From: Ctena decussata
Taxonomy: Eukaryota; Mollusca; Bivalvia; Lucinida; Lucinidae
Reading direction: 5' to 3'
DNA: 64,000 bases
NCBI GenBank assembly: GCA_963989385.1
Contig: OZ022506.1
Coordinates: 64,925,434-64,989,433, forward strand
The notes under the pieces are model-generated. The model was not told the DNA's origin, did no database searches, and saw only the letters and a list, made by a program, of their open reading frames with translations. Every line of letters begins with the position of its first letter. The stretch's first letter is position 1. Position numbers and translations under genes: made by a program. Of this stretch, positions 21,512 through 33,128 are shown one piece after another.

Positions 21512-21690
21512 GTGTGTGACTACTGGCCAATGCGGCAACAACTTAGCATGTGACATAGCCCTACAAACAAAATCGTAGGTGGTTAATGTTTTGACAATAA
21601 GTCCAAGATTTTACCTTACAGTGACTGGAAGGATATATGTTTAAAGTAGGCGTGGTTTTGGAATGGTTTATTTGATACTCAGTTGATAGT

Positions 21691-21806
21691 ATCTGACCAG
21701 GGTTGTTTACCATTAAGATTGGCAGTTGATTAAAGTCATGTAATAAGGGGACATTGCTATTTTTCTGACAAGGCTCTTAAGGGTTTGATAATCTGTGATA
21801 ATTTTC
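21691..21806. other. Short unassigned sequence
   Basis: Linker between elements; nothing recognised. Confidence 0.3.
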
Positions 21807-24800
21807 ATGCCCCCAACTTCAAAGAAGTGGAGGGGGCATATTGCTTCTGGGTTGTCTGTCCATCCGTGCGTGCATGCATGTGTGTGTCACACATACCATG
21901 TCTTAGGAACCATGCATGCTAGAGTTTTGAAATTTCATACATGGATTCATCATTAAAAGTAGCTGACTGTATTTTTTTTTGTCAGAGTTGTCTCCCTTTG
22001 TGGAGTTATGTCCCTTTGGGAAAACACTAATGAAATTTTATCAGCAGGTTATCTCGAAAAGTATTTTAGCTAGGGACTTGAAATCTTCTCAGCTTATTTT
22101 AGATGATGTGTAGATGAACTGATTAACTTATGAAAGCATTCCGTCCATTTTTTCGGAGTTATTGTCCTTTTAAAATTTCTACATTTTAAATATTCAGCAA
22201 GATATTTCAAAAAGAATTTGAGTTAGGAACTTGAAACTTAGCTAACTGATTTGAGATAATGAATAGATGAACTGGTTATGTTTTGAACACATTCAATCCA
22301 TTTTTTTCGGAGTTATGGCCCTTTGAAAATTTCGGCATTTTAAATTGTCAGCAAGCTACATGTATCTCGAAAATTATTTGAGCTAGGGACTTGAAACTTA
22401 GTAAACTGGTTGGAGATGAAAAGTTGATGAATTGATCAACTTTTGCACAAATTCTATCAGTAATGGTCCTTTGAAAATTTTGTCATTATACCCCCGGTAT
22501 ACGAAGTATATAGGGGGTATATAGTTTTTGGTTTTTCCGTTAATATGTTTGTGTGTGTGTATGTTAACATTTTTTCTGTCAAAGTTTTCTCAGGAACCAC
22601 AATAGCTAGGATCTTGAAATTTGGTACAAACGTTGGGTATGACTAGTTGTACAGTGTAAGAGACAATCAGCCTTCTCCTGCTTATCATTCCCTTTGTTTG
22701 TCCATTTTTTCTTTCTCTCCATTAAAATTTCTACCGTGTAAGAGACAATCAGCCTTCTCCTGCTTATCATTCCCTTTGTTTGTTCATTTTTTCTTTCTCC
22801 CCAATAAAATTTCTGTCACAGATTTCTCAGGAACCATGATAGCTAGGGTCTTGAAATTTGGTACAAACGTTGGGTATGACTAGTTGTACCGTGTAAGAGA
22901 CAATCAGCCTTCTCCTGCTTATCATTCCCTTTGTTTGTTCATTTTTTCTTTCTCTCCAATAAAATTTCTGTCACAGATTTCTCAGGAACCATGATAGCTA
23001 GGGTCTTGAAATTTGGTGCAAACATTGGGTATGACTAGTTGTACCGTGTAAGAGACAATCAACCTTCTCCTGCTTATCATTCCCTTTGTCCATTTTTTCT
23101 TTCTCTCCATTAAAATTTCTGTCACAGATTTCTCAGGAACCATGATAGCTAGGATCTTGAAATTTGGTTTAAACATTGGGTATGACTAGTTGTACCCTGT
23201 AAGAGACAATCAGCCTTCTCCTCTTATCATTCCCTTTGTTTGTCCATTTTTTCTTTTTCTCCAATAAAATTTCTGTCACAGATTTCTCAGGAACCACAAT
23301 AGCTAGGATCTTGAAATTTGGTACAAACGTTGGGTATGACTAGTTGTACCTTGTAAGAGACAATCAGCCTTCTTCTGCTTATCATTCCCTTAGTTTGTCC
23401 ATTTTTTCTTTTTCTCCATTAAAATTTCTGTCACAGATTTCTCAGGAACCATGATAGCTAGGATCTTGAAATTGGGTACTAACGTTGGGTATGACTAGTT
23501 GTACCGTGTCAGAGACAATCAGCCTTCTCCTGCTTATCATTCCCTTTGTTTGTTCATTTTTTCTTTCTCTCCAATAAAATTTCTGTCACAGATTTCTCAG
23601 GAACCATGATAGCTAGGATCTTGAAATTTGGTACAAACATTGGAAATGACTGGTTGTATCATGTAAGAGAGTATCAGCTTCCTTCTGCATATCATTCCCT
23701 TTGTTTGTCCATTTTTTCTTTTTCTCCAATAAAATTTCTGTCACAGATTTCTCAGGAACCACAATAGCGAGGATCTTGAAATTTGGTACAAACGTTGGGT
23801 ATGACTAGTTGTACAGTGTAAGAGACAATCAGCCTTCTCCTGCTTATCATTCCCTTTGTTTGTCCATTTTTTTCTTTCTCTCCATTAAAATTTCTGTCAC
23901 AGATTTCTCAGGAACCACAATAGCTAGGATTTTGAAATTTGGTACAAACATTGGAAATGATTAGTTGTACCGTGTAAGAGACAATCAGCCTTCTCTTGCT
24001 TATCATTCCCTTTGTTTGTCCATTTTTTCTTTCTCTCCAAATAAATTTGTCACAGATTTCTCAGAACCACAACAGCTAGGATTTTGAAATTTGGTACAAA
24101 CGTTGGATATGACTAGTTGTACAGTGTAAGAGACAATTACCCTTCTCTTGCTTATCATTCCCTTTGTTTGTTCAGTTTTTCATTCTCTCCTATAAAATTA
24201 ACTTTTTTTTTCTTGTCCAAGATTTTTCAGGAACCACAACTGCTAGGATTTTGAAATTGGGTGCAAATGTTGGAAATGACTGGTTGTATCATGTAAGAGA
24301 GTATCAGCTTCCTTCTGCATATCATTCCCTTTGTTTGTCCATTTTTCTTTCTCTCCAATTTATTTTTGTCACAGTTTTCTCTGTTCCTAAGAGAGCCACA
24401 GTCTTCAAATTTTGTATACATCTTGAGAATGGCCAAGTTTATTGTTGGAAAGAAAATCAAAACGCTAAGATTTTTTTTTTTGCCTTCTTTTGCATTTTTT
24501 CTGTTTTTCCATCTTGATCTCCAATGGAATAAATAGGAAAATTTATGTCAAAGATTTCCCAGATTGCCATGTAACTAGGTTTAGTTATATATTAAAACTG
24601 ACTAGTTGGCATCATCTGGATGCTGTTGCTGACTTTAGGTCAGTGTCACTGACATAGAAGTTTATGTAAACTTGTGTTGAAGTTTTGTGTTAAATTTGTA
24701 TTTTCTTTTGATTACATTATTTGCATATTTTAATGGAACCATTGTGTATTTGTCTATAGGCCTTTCACTGTATTTGTAAATGATTGTCCATTCATCTGTC

Positions 24801-25205
24801 TGTTATTTAACATTTGCTTTAAAATTTTGTATTGTTGTTTATATAAGGCGATGGCGCTGGCCGGGGGTATACGTGAGCCCCTGCTCACATGCTCTTGTTT
24901 TAAACTTGTCAGCAAGGTATCTCGAAAGTGTTTGAGCTGGGGGCTTGAAACTTAGTCAGCTGATTTGAGATGATGAGCAAATGAACTGATTAATTTTTGA
25001 ATGAATTCCGCATATTTCTTCTGTAGTTATGGCCCTTTTAAAATTTCAGCAGTTTAAACTTGTCAGCAAAATAAGAGACTTGAAACTTGGTCTGCTGATT
25101 GGAGATGATAAGTTAATTGACTGATTAGCTTTTAAACAATGTCTGTTAATAGTTTTTAGTACCGATCATTCCCTTCTAGGGTCAGGCATATGGTTGGAGG
25201 CATAG
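21807..25205 (+). repeat. Hairpin/(GTCY)n element, 'gagctagggacttgaaa' family, with a nested element
   Basis: Start hairpin atgcccccaacttc / gaagtggagggggcat, then gttgtctgtccatccgtgc. Core units of about 155 bp ('atctcgaaaagtattttag', 'agggacttgaaa', 'gttatggccctttgaaaat') flank a second element at 22487-24900. The closing block is 'gggtcaggcatatggttggaggcatagtg' near 25180-25205 (the quoted end is shared with 60.72 kb). Confidence 0.7.
22487..24900 (+). repeat. Nested hairpin element with about 155-bp tandem array
   Basis: Start hairpin tatacccccggtatac / gtatatagggggtata. Units carrying 'agatttctcaggaacc' fall at 22821, 22976, 23127, 23281, 23436, 23591, 23746, 23902, 24055 and 24221, so spacing is 151-166 and mostly 155 bp. 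It ends with 'ggccgggggtatacgtgag...gctcttgttt'. Neighbouring copies are very similar, suggesting recent local duplication. Non-coding. Confidence 0.85.
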
Positions 25206-25396
25206 TGTCCTCCAAAGATCTATTTCAGTTTTCATTTTGTTGCATAATTATGAAAATGTATATTGTGTCATGTTGTTTAAATGGCTTTGCCAAGACAATT
25301 CTAATGAGCTGCACAATGCATTAACAACTACCTATGGAAATTTACCTCAGATTATCATTAGACACTCCATGTTGTCTGAAACCTCATATGTTGTTT

Positions 25397-26479
25397 TTAT
25401 ACGCCCGTTTTGAAAAAACGGACATATTATGGCATGGCGCTGTCCGTCCGTCAGTCTGTCCATCCATCTGTCAACATTCTTGTGCGCACCATATCTCAGT
25501 AATTGTTTGAGATATCATGAAATTTTGTAGACATATATATTAGGTTGGGGCAAAGTGTCGCATACAGTAATGGTTGCTCCCCCTTTCTTAGTTTCCAAGT
25601 TATGCCCCTTTGATAATTTTTTACCCTACTAGTCTTGTGCGCACCATAACAAGATAACCGTGTGGGATATCTTGATGAAACTTCATAGCAATGTGTATGA
25701 GGGTCTAACGATGTGCCGCATATGAAAATGGTTGCTCTCCCTTTTTTGGTTTTGGAGTTGCATTCCTTTGATTAAATTTTGTAGGCTATTTTCATGAATA
25801 CTAATCTTGTGCATTCAATAACTTAGTAACTATTTGGAATATCTTGATGAAACTGTATAGCAGTGTGCATTATTACAAGACGGTATGTCACATACAAAAA
25901 TGGTTGTTCCCCCCTCCTTAATTTTGAGTAACCTCCCTTTGATTATTTTTTGAAGCTAGCCCCATTCCCCTATTCACTCCATAACTCCTAAACCCTTTGA
26001 AATATTTCAATGAAACTTTGTAGGAATGTGTGTAATAATGGGGCAATATATCATGAGCATGTACCACAACTCTGGCTTACTTACTTCTGGATTATCTGCC
26101 CTTGCAGCAATTTCCGTTTTACTCTGTAACTACCTAACCATTGGAAATATTTTAACAAAACTTTATGGTGATGTGTATATTGTCAAGGGAATGTATTATG
26201 ACCAAGAATGGTATTCTTGTGTACTTAGTTTATGAATTATCTCCATTGTTTGACTGGCATTTCTCAACTTCTGAGCTGCTTCATCCCGGAAGCTGATTTT
26301 TGGTATACTGATAGTATTTGATGTGTTAGATGTTTTAATAACATTGCAGTCATTAATTACAGAGTTGTTTCCCCTCTTTGTCTGCCTGTCCATCCTTCTA
26401 TAAACAATCTTGTTCATTTGTAACTCCTTCATGACACACTGAAACGGGCGTATTATGCGCCGCTTGCGAAGCTCTTGTT
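25397..26479 (+). repeat. Hairpin/(GTCY)n element, 'tatacgcccgttttgaa' family, copy 1
   Basis: Start hairpin tatacgcccgtttt / aaaaaacgg, then tgtccgtccgtcagtctgtcc. Five to six degenerate units follow ('cataactcagtaacc...tttgggatatc...aaactt...caatgtgtat'). The closing block is 'aaacgggcgtattatgcgcc' then 'gaagctcttgtt'. A second full copy in the same orientation is at 49689-50746. Confidence 0.8.
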
Positions 26480-26800
26480 CCTTTCTTGTATACAGTGAAA
26501 CCTCATTCTAACGCACTTTCAAATATAACGCGACGTCTGATTGGGTAACGTCAAAAATTTGTGACAGTATATTCTGTGATATACTGTCGCAAACCCTACG
26601 TCATTATAGTTTTACGCAGCTGAAAGCACTTGCTATGGGTGCAAAGTAGCACTCTTTTATGTCGCCGTAAAACGAAATTTCTGACCATAAAACCTGAAGA
26701 TTTAGCTCCCCAAATTACAATTTTGAATACAGTTAGCCCCTAATTTCCTTTCTTGTATATAGTGAAACCTCATTTGTTGTTTTTCCTTTCTTGTATACAG
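26480..26800 (+). promoter_or_regulatory. Three near-identical 3' splice-site-like sequences before exon C
   Basis: 'cctttcttgtata(c/t)ag' occurs ending at 26495, 26762 and 26800. The first two are followed by tgaaacctcatt and only the third by exon C coding sequence. Joined to exon B (phase 0), the two upstream sites would give an immediate TGA; the third gives the BTB frame. About 260 bp of AT-rich sequence lies between the first two. Confidence 0.6.
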
Positions 26801-28058
26801 GACTGTGACATATTACTTTTGGAATCTTCGGCATATTCATCACAGATGTTGAAAGCATTTCATACAATGCAAAAGGAGGAAAAATATTGTGATGTTCACC
26901 TTGTGACTCCTGTAAAGATATTTCCTCTCCATAGAATAATAGTAATGGCCACTGCACCATCATTATTGAAAATACAACAGCCAAGTATGAATAACAAATA
27001 TATTGTATATGTTATGAATGTTATACCGTCAGTCATTGAGGCCGTGATACACTTTATGTATACAGGTGAATTGAAAGTGAAAAAGTCTGAAGCTTCGCTG
27101 ATGAAAACTTTTTGTGAAACTTTAGAGCTCAGAAGTGCTCTTGAATTACTCATGAACTATTCAGAGCAACCACGAGCAGCTTCAGATAGTCGCAAGGAAG
27201 ATGAATGGATATCGGATTCAGTAAATGCTTCTATCATTGAGGGCAAAGATAAATCGGCCAAGGAAGAAAAGCTAAGTGATAAGTCTAATGTTTTAAAAAA
27301 AGGAAATGTTACTGAAAGTTCTATGGTATCCAATCCAATGCCAGCCAGACTAACGCAATCCCTTGTGGAGAAGAAAGAAACTAACAGTTACTTGAAAACT
27401 TTAATTTTTTTTAAAGCTAAATCTAATGATCAAAATGTAAATATTCAGAAAAGGATGCACATTAATTTTAAAAGGGTAAACACATCATCTCTTTCATGTA
27501 AAGATAAAAGACAAGAACTTGAACATAAAAACTTTAAAGGATCAGCAAGTAATAATAGCGAAAAGAAAGGAGAAGTCAATAAAAGGTCAAAAGATTCAAA
27601 CAGTAGTAGTGGAGAGAGTGAAAAAGTACGTAAAAAGTCAATTGAATCAAATAGTGATAATGGAGAAGAGACAGAGAAAATCCATAAAATGACCGAATAT
27701 TCAAACTCTAGTAGTGGAGAGGGTGAAAAAGTATGTAAAAAGTTGATGGAATCAAATAGTGATAACGGAAAAGAGACAGAGAAAATCCATAGAATGACCG
27801 AAGATTCAAATAGTAGTAGTGGAGAGAGTGAAAAAGTATGTGAAAAGTCGATATTTGGAAAAGAGACAGGGAAAATCCACAGAATGACCAAAGAATCAAA
27901 CAGTGCTAAAGAAGGCAGAAAACGCTTTCGTAAGAGAAAACATAAAAGAAAGAAAGCTCCTAAACTGTTTGATCCAGAATGTGATCATAATTATGCAATA
28001 CCCGGTGGTAAAAAACATCTTATTTTTGTTGATAATCCAGCTGTAAATGGAAGAGATG
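26801..28058 (+). CDS. Exon C: BTB/POZ domain, acidic repeat linker, basic segment
   Basis: Acceptor ttgtatacag before 26801; donor gatg/gtgagt (GT at 28059). Phase 0 in, phase 1 out. Numbered from the Met at 26846, the BTB domain covers residues 1 to about 106: EEKYCDVHLV (the DVxL strand), FPLHRIIVMATAPS (the aHRxvLaa helix), VIEAVIHFMYTGEL and LMKTFCETLELRSALELL. Residues 107-250 are polar. Residues 251-350 hold a 35-residue tandem repeat (SNSSSGESEKV ... ESNSDNG ... TEKIHRMTE), two full units plus one of 30. Residues 356-373 are strongly basic (RKRFRKRKHKRKK), a likely nuclear signal. BTB domains dimerise and recruit corepressors or CUL3; with the downstream C2H2 fingers this is a BTB-ZF type regulator. 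Orthology was not assigned. It may start at this Met or in exon B. Confidence 0.88.
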
Positions 28059-28200
28059 GTGAGTAGAGAGAAAATTAAGGTTTCTTTTATGCTTTCCAGA
28101 CGAATATAGAGATTTTTCAATGAAACCAATCTTGATAAACAGTAAAAGTCCAAAAATTGTTTTATTCCTTCAGTGGATTTTTACTGTTTTTTCTTTTTTT

Positions 28201-28829
28201 TATACCCAGCCACACGTTAGCGGCGGGGTATTATGTTTTTACGTTGGCCGTCCGTGTGTCTGTCCGTCCGTCAGTAGTACGTACGTCCGTCTGTCCGTCC
28301 GCACTTCATTGCCATTCGATAACTTAGGTATTTATCAACGGATTTCCTTCAAATTTTGCATATGCATTTGTACCGAGAATGTCTCGCTTGGGATTGTTAA
28401 TGGGCAAATTTGGTTAATTTCTGACAGAGTAATGGCACTTGTCAATGTACAAAAAATGGTTTCTGGCCTCTAGTTCCTTTACTACTTGGAGTATCATGAT
28501 GAAACTTCACAAACATGATTGAAGTAACAAAAGCTTTGTATGAGCTCAGAAATTTTATCATCGTGGGTTATCTGCCCCTGCCGTGGGACTATATACATGT
28601 ATAAAATCATGAAAAATTACATATAAAATCAGAGTTTGAAGCAGTTTTTGTGAAACTTTCAGGAAATGATCAGAGTGATGAAAGCCTCCGGTGATGCTCA
28701 AATTTACCCCGTGGGAGTTATCTCCCCCTGCCATCCCGGCTATATACATGCATAAATCTGGAAAAATCGGTGTGTGAAAAAGGTTTGCAGTGGCGGGGTA
28801 TCACGCAGTCGTTTGCGATGCTTTTATTT
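28201..28829 (+). repeat. Hairpin/(GTCY)n element, 'taccccgccacac' family, short copy
   Basis: Start tatacccagccacacg / gcggcggggtatta, then gtgtctgtccgtccgtcag. About three units carry 'ttcctttactacttgga...atgaaacttcacaa'. The closing block is 'gtggcggggtatcacgcag' then 'gcgatgcttttatt'. A longer copy is at 60784-63988. Confidence 0.8.
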
Positions 28830-29097
28830 TCTTTTTTGTAAGATTCAGCTGATTTAGTTATTGATTATTGGCTAAAACCAGTGAAATGTCAGAAATTGCT
28901 CGACATTTGATCACATGTTGTGATGATGTTCACGACGTCACTTATAGCGCTTTTATACTTGTTTACAATGCATATTTTACCCAATAAATATCTGCACTCC
29001 ACCGAATGCGCACCTAGGAGAAAAGCTGATTTTCTATGATAATGATGACTGATTGAAAAGAGCCAAATTGTTGTGGTTTTGAGCATAAAAGAAACAA

Positions 29098-29277
29098 GAA
29101 ATTTGATATATTTTTTTTTTCAGTGTGAGATAGAATTTTATTTCACTCATGATAAAACCAGATCAGAGTGCTATTTTCACTCATGGCTATGCAACTAGTG
29201 AAAATAGTGCTATTGGTGTTTATGTGATGAAACAAAATTTGATCTTTCACTGAAAAAATCAAATATCCCCTATGACT
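29098..29277. mobile_element. Foldback element, family FB-2, copy a
   Basis: Ends related to 'gatatttgattttttcagtg' in inverted orientation. The core is 'ttttatttcactcatgata' against 'tatgtgatgaaacaaaa' with an inner 'tattttcactcatgg / ctagtgaaaata' hairpin. Copy b is at about 56222-56362. It ends about 36 bp before the exon D acceptor. Confidence 0.7.
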
Positions 29278-29313
29278 TCTACTATTCTCAATAAAAAATG
29301 ATCACTGCAGCAG

Positions 29314-29765
29314 GTGAGGAAACAAGACACATTTGCACTGTTTGTAACAAAGGATTTCAGGTAGAAAGAACTCTTCGGCTACATATGATAAGAATGCATG
29401 AGATAGATGAGGACAAAGATAAGTTTCAGGTCTTAAGATGCAACCTATGCAGCTATAAAGTTTTTAGAACACAGAAACTGCTTGCTCAGCATATGATAAA
29501 TGATCATGGAGTAACAGATGCCAAGTACAGAAAGATTGCAAGGAAAGTTACTTGCCGAACATGTCAGTATGTGTTTAGTACTTATCGAGGACGGCTACGA
29601 CATGAATACGTTAAACATGGTGTTCAGTACAGCCATGGACTGAAGGTTGCTTTCCGGTGTTCTGTATGTGGGAAAGTTTTGTCGTCAAGTAAGAGACTGA
29701 AACTCCATCAAATGAAATACCACGGCCTGAAGAGAAAAGTGATGACATGCCCATGTACGTTTGAG
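29314..29765 (+). CDS. Exon D: C2H2 zinc fingers 1-4 and start of finger 5
   Basis: The acceptor is a tandem NAGNAG (ctgcagcag), so 29311 or 29314 can be the first base. The donor is ttgag/gtaagt (GT at 29766). Phase 1 in joins exon C as GGT (Gly), or as GCA GGT with the upstream site. Fingers: ZF1 CTVC-x12-H-x4-H; ZF2 CNLC-x13-H-x4-H (one residue longer than usual); ZF3 CRTC-x12-H-x4-H; ZF4 CSVC-x12-H-x4-H. The exon ends in MTCPCTFE, which supplies the first Cys of ZF5. Linkers between fingers are long and not of the TGEKP type, as in many BTB-ZF proteins. Fingers of this kind bind DNA in the nucleus. Confidence 0.9.
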
Positions 29766-30327
29766 GTAAGTTTTGGGGTTGTGGTTGGGCCATGGTGCTA
29801 GTTATAACTTCCAGTGCCGGGGCGTCCTACTTATTATACCCCTACCGAAAGGTTCGGGGGATATAGTGATGAGCCTGGCATCTGTTTGTCAGTCTGGCCA
29901 TCTGTCTGTCTAACTGTCCGTCTGTAAATATTTTCCTGTCATATATCTTGAATACCCTGTGGAATATTTTGATGATACTTCACAGGTCATGACGATGTGT
30001 CACGTAAAAGAATGGCAACTCCTGCCATTGTACTTTTTTAGTTATTTCCCCTTTGGTGATTTTTTGGCATTTTCGTGTCCATTCTATAACTTGAATACCC
30101 ATGCAGATATGTAGAACAGGTCATGACGATGTGTGGCGAACAAGATTGACAGCTCTTGCTTTCTTTTTTTTGAGTTATTCCCCCTTGATGGTTTTAGGTA
30201 TGATTTCAGTTCTGCTTTGTAACTTGAATACCTTTTGAAATATTTTTCATGATACTTCACAGATATGTAGAACAGGTCATGACGCTGTGTTGCAAACTAG
30301 AATGACAACTCTTACTTTGTTACTTTT

Positions 30328-30566
30328 TAGCTCACCTGTCAAGGTGAGCTTATAGTATGGCCTTGGTCCGTCGTCGTCGTCGGCGTCAACGTCGGCGTCG
30401 GCGTTGTCGGCGTTCCAACTTTCAAACATCTTCTTCTCAGAAACCACTGGGTCAATTGAAGCCATATTTCATATGGAGTCTTAACAGGATGGGGGAACGA
30501 AAGTTTATATATTTAATCCAGGTCACATGACCAAGATGGCCGCCATGCCCATATATGGTAAAAACC

Positions 30567-30598
<32 letters not shown>

Positions 30599-32363
30599 GA
30601 CTGCCTTGAAACTTGGTATGTTGCATCTTGGACTCCAGTACTACAAAGTTTATGTAAATGATGACCTTTGGTTGACCTTGACCTATTTTATGGCAAGGTC
30701 AAATTTGGTCCCTCAGAGGTTTCGAAGGGAAAATCTGAAAAAGTGCATTTTTCTGTTGCTGTTTTGCTCTTGGATATGGAAATGCAGTTAATTTCAATAC
30801 CTATGGATATATGAGGTCAAGGTCATTTAGTGACGTTGACCAAAGTCATTTGTCCATTAGGAGACAACATTTTCAAACATCTTCTCCTCATAAACCATTG
30901 GACGGATTGAAGCCAAATTTCATATAGAGACTTAACAGGATGGGGGAACAAAAGTTTATATATTTGGTCCAGGTCACATGACCAAGATGGCCGCCATGCA
31001 CATATATGGTAAAAGCCTTAAAAAATCTTCTTCTCCAGAACCACTGGGCCGATTGCCTTGAAACTTGGTATGTAGCATCTTGGACTCCAGTACTACAAAG
31101 TTTATGTAAATAATGACCTTGGGTTGACCTTCACCTTTTTATGGCAAGGTCAAATTTGGTCCTTTAGGGATTTTGAAGGGAAAATCTGAAAAAGTGCATT
31201 TTTCTGTTGCTGTTTTGCTCTGTGATATGGAAATGCAGTTAATTTCAATACCTATGGATATTAGAGGTCAAGGTCATTTAGTGACTTTGACCAAAGGTTA
31301 TTTGTCCATTAGGAGACAACATTTTCAAACATCTTCTCCTCATAAACCATTCGACGAATTGAAGCAAAATTTCATATAGAGACTTAACGGGATGGGGGAA
31401 CGAAAATTTATATATTTGGCCGAGGTCGCATGACCAAGATGGCCGCCATGCCCATATATGGTAAAAACCTTAAAGAATCTTTTTCTCCAGAACCACTGGG
31501 CTAATTGCCTTGAAACTTGGTATGTAGCATCTCCAGTACTACAAAGTTTGTACAAATGATGACCTTAGGTTGACCTTGACCTATTTTACCACAAGGTCAA
31601 ATTTGGTCCTTTAGGCTTTTGAATGGGAAAAGCTGAAAAAGTGCATTTTTCTGTTGCTGTTGTGATATGGAAATGCAGTCATCATCAACCCCTATGAATA
31701 CTAGAGGTCAAGGTCATTTAGTGACCTTGGCAGAAGGTCATTTGTCATGTGTCAACATTTTTAAAGGACTTCTCCTCTGAAACTACCAGGCCAATTTCAA
31801 TTAAATTTCATATGCTGCCTTCAGGCAAAGCGGGAAAGAAATTTCATATATTTGGTCCAGGTCACATGACCAAAATGGCCACCATGCCCATATGTGGCAA
31901 AATCCTTAAGAATTCTTCTTCTCCAAGACGACCGGGCCAATTGCCTTGAAACTTGGTATGTAGCATCTGGGACTCTAGTACTACCAAGTTTATATAAATG
32001 GTGACCTTGGGTTATTCTTGACCTGTTTAATGGCAAGGTCAATTTTGGGCTCTAATGCTTTTGAATGGGAAAAGCTAAAAAAAAGTGCATTTTTTTGTTG
32101 CTGTAGTGCTCTGTGATATGGAAATGCAGACAACTTGAACCCCTAGGAGTTCTTGGGGTCAAGGTCATTTAGTGATGTTGGCTAAAGGTCATTTTTCTGT
32201 AATGTGTCAACATTTTTGAAGGACTTCTCCTCTGAAACTACTGGGCAGATTTCAATTAAATTTCATATGCAACCTTCAGGCAAAGCTGGAAACAAAATTT
32301 ATATATTCGGTCCAGGTCACATGACCAAGATGGCCACCATGCCAATATATGGCAAAAATCTTG

Positions 32364-32394
<31 letters not shown>

Positions 32395-32503
32395 GTTGCC
32401 TTGAAACTTGGTATGTAGCATCTGGGACTGTAGTACTACCAATTTTATATAAATTGAGCATATACTGACAGGTGAGCGATCGTTGCCCTCGGGCAACTTG
32501 TTT
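30328..32503 (+). repeat. Hairpin/(GTCY)n element with about 450-bp tandem array, second copy
   Basis: Start tagctcacctgtc / aaggtgagctta, then ggtccgtcgtcgtcgtcgg. Five units start near 30437, 30888, 31340, 31770 and 32225, each with 'aggtcacatgaccaagatgg'. The 3' block is 'gacaggtgagcgatcgttg...caacttgttt'. It is a homologue of the 17.55 kb array with a different unit subfamily and is nested in the 29835 element. Confidence 0.85.
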
Positions 32504-32706
32504 AGTTATCTCCCCTTGATGGTTTTACCTGTGATTTCATGTCCGCTCTATTTCTTGAATACCTTTTGAAGTGTTTTCATGATACTTCACAGATATGTAG
32601 AACAGGTCATGACAATGTGTCGAGAACAAGAATGACAGTTCTTGCTTTCTTACTTTTTGAGCTATTTCCCCTTTGTGTTTTAGGTGTGCGCTCCATAACT
32701 TAAATA

Positions 32707-33128
32707 CACAGTTCCGAGCCACACCCAGAATGTCACACAAAATCACATGATATCGTATACCTGGCCAATGCAACGACAACTTAGCACGTGACATAGTCTC
32801 ACAAACAAATCGCACGTGGTCAATACCAACATAAGTCCGTGATTTTACCTATCAGTTAACGAAGGGATGTATACCTGTTTAAAGAAAACAAACTAACACC
32901 ACTTTTAATAAATTTACCCTGCTTTGCAAGAACAGAACGCATCGGAAATGCATGATGCGCCAACTGCCATGTGTAGGCCATGAGGAGGCTGATTCTTCGC
33001 CATAGATCACTAACATTTAGCAGGCACTTGCATTTGTCATTTGTTTTTCCGCCATCTTTGTGTAAGCTTGTGAGACGTAGTAACAGTAACTAAGCAGGCG
33101 GAGCTTAGCAGCTATTCTCGGAACTGTG
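32707..33128. mobile_element. TIR element family X, 422 bp
   Basis: The ends CACAGTTCCGAG and CTCGGAACTGTG are perfect 12-bp inverted repeats. The flanks are TA-rich, so a 2-3 bp TA/ATA duplication is possible. Interior sequence is shared with the disrupted copy at 19960-21690. Non-autonomous. Confidence 0.8.

Larger units (their letters stand above)
19960..21690. mobile_element. Nested cluster: family X element split by FB-1 and hAT
   Basis: Flanking pieces ('cactcagaatgtcac' near 20005 and 'ggccaatgcggcaacaactt' near 21526) match the intact related element at 32707-33128 ('cacccagaatgtcac', 'ggccaatgcaacgacaactt'). Thus an older TIR element here was hit twice, by the FB-1 foldback at 20026 and by the hAT element at 20284. 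Confidence 0.7.
28059..29313 (+). other. Intron between exons C and D
   Basis: 1255 nt from GT (28059) to AG (29313). It contains a complete hairpin/(GTCY)n element (28201-28829) and a foldback (about 29098-29277). The remainder shows no coding signal. Confidence 0.75.

Noticed and set aside
22640..24400. CRISPR-like appearance of regularly spaced repeats
   Set aside because: Whole 155-bp units are repeated with no unique spacers, the genome is eukaryotic, and the termini are those of a mobile element.
27445..27899. Minus-strand open frames of 148 and 63 codons across the BTB exon
   Set aside because: They are the reverse of the acidic repeat-coding region (Ser/Glu/Lys codons read as Phe/Leu/Ser); shadows of the real exon.
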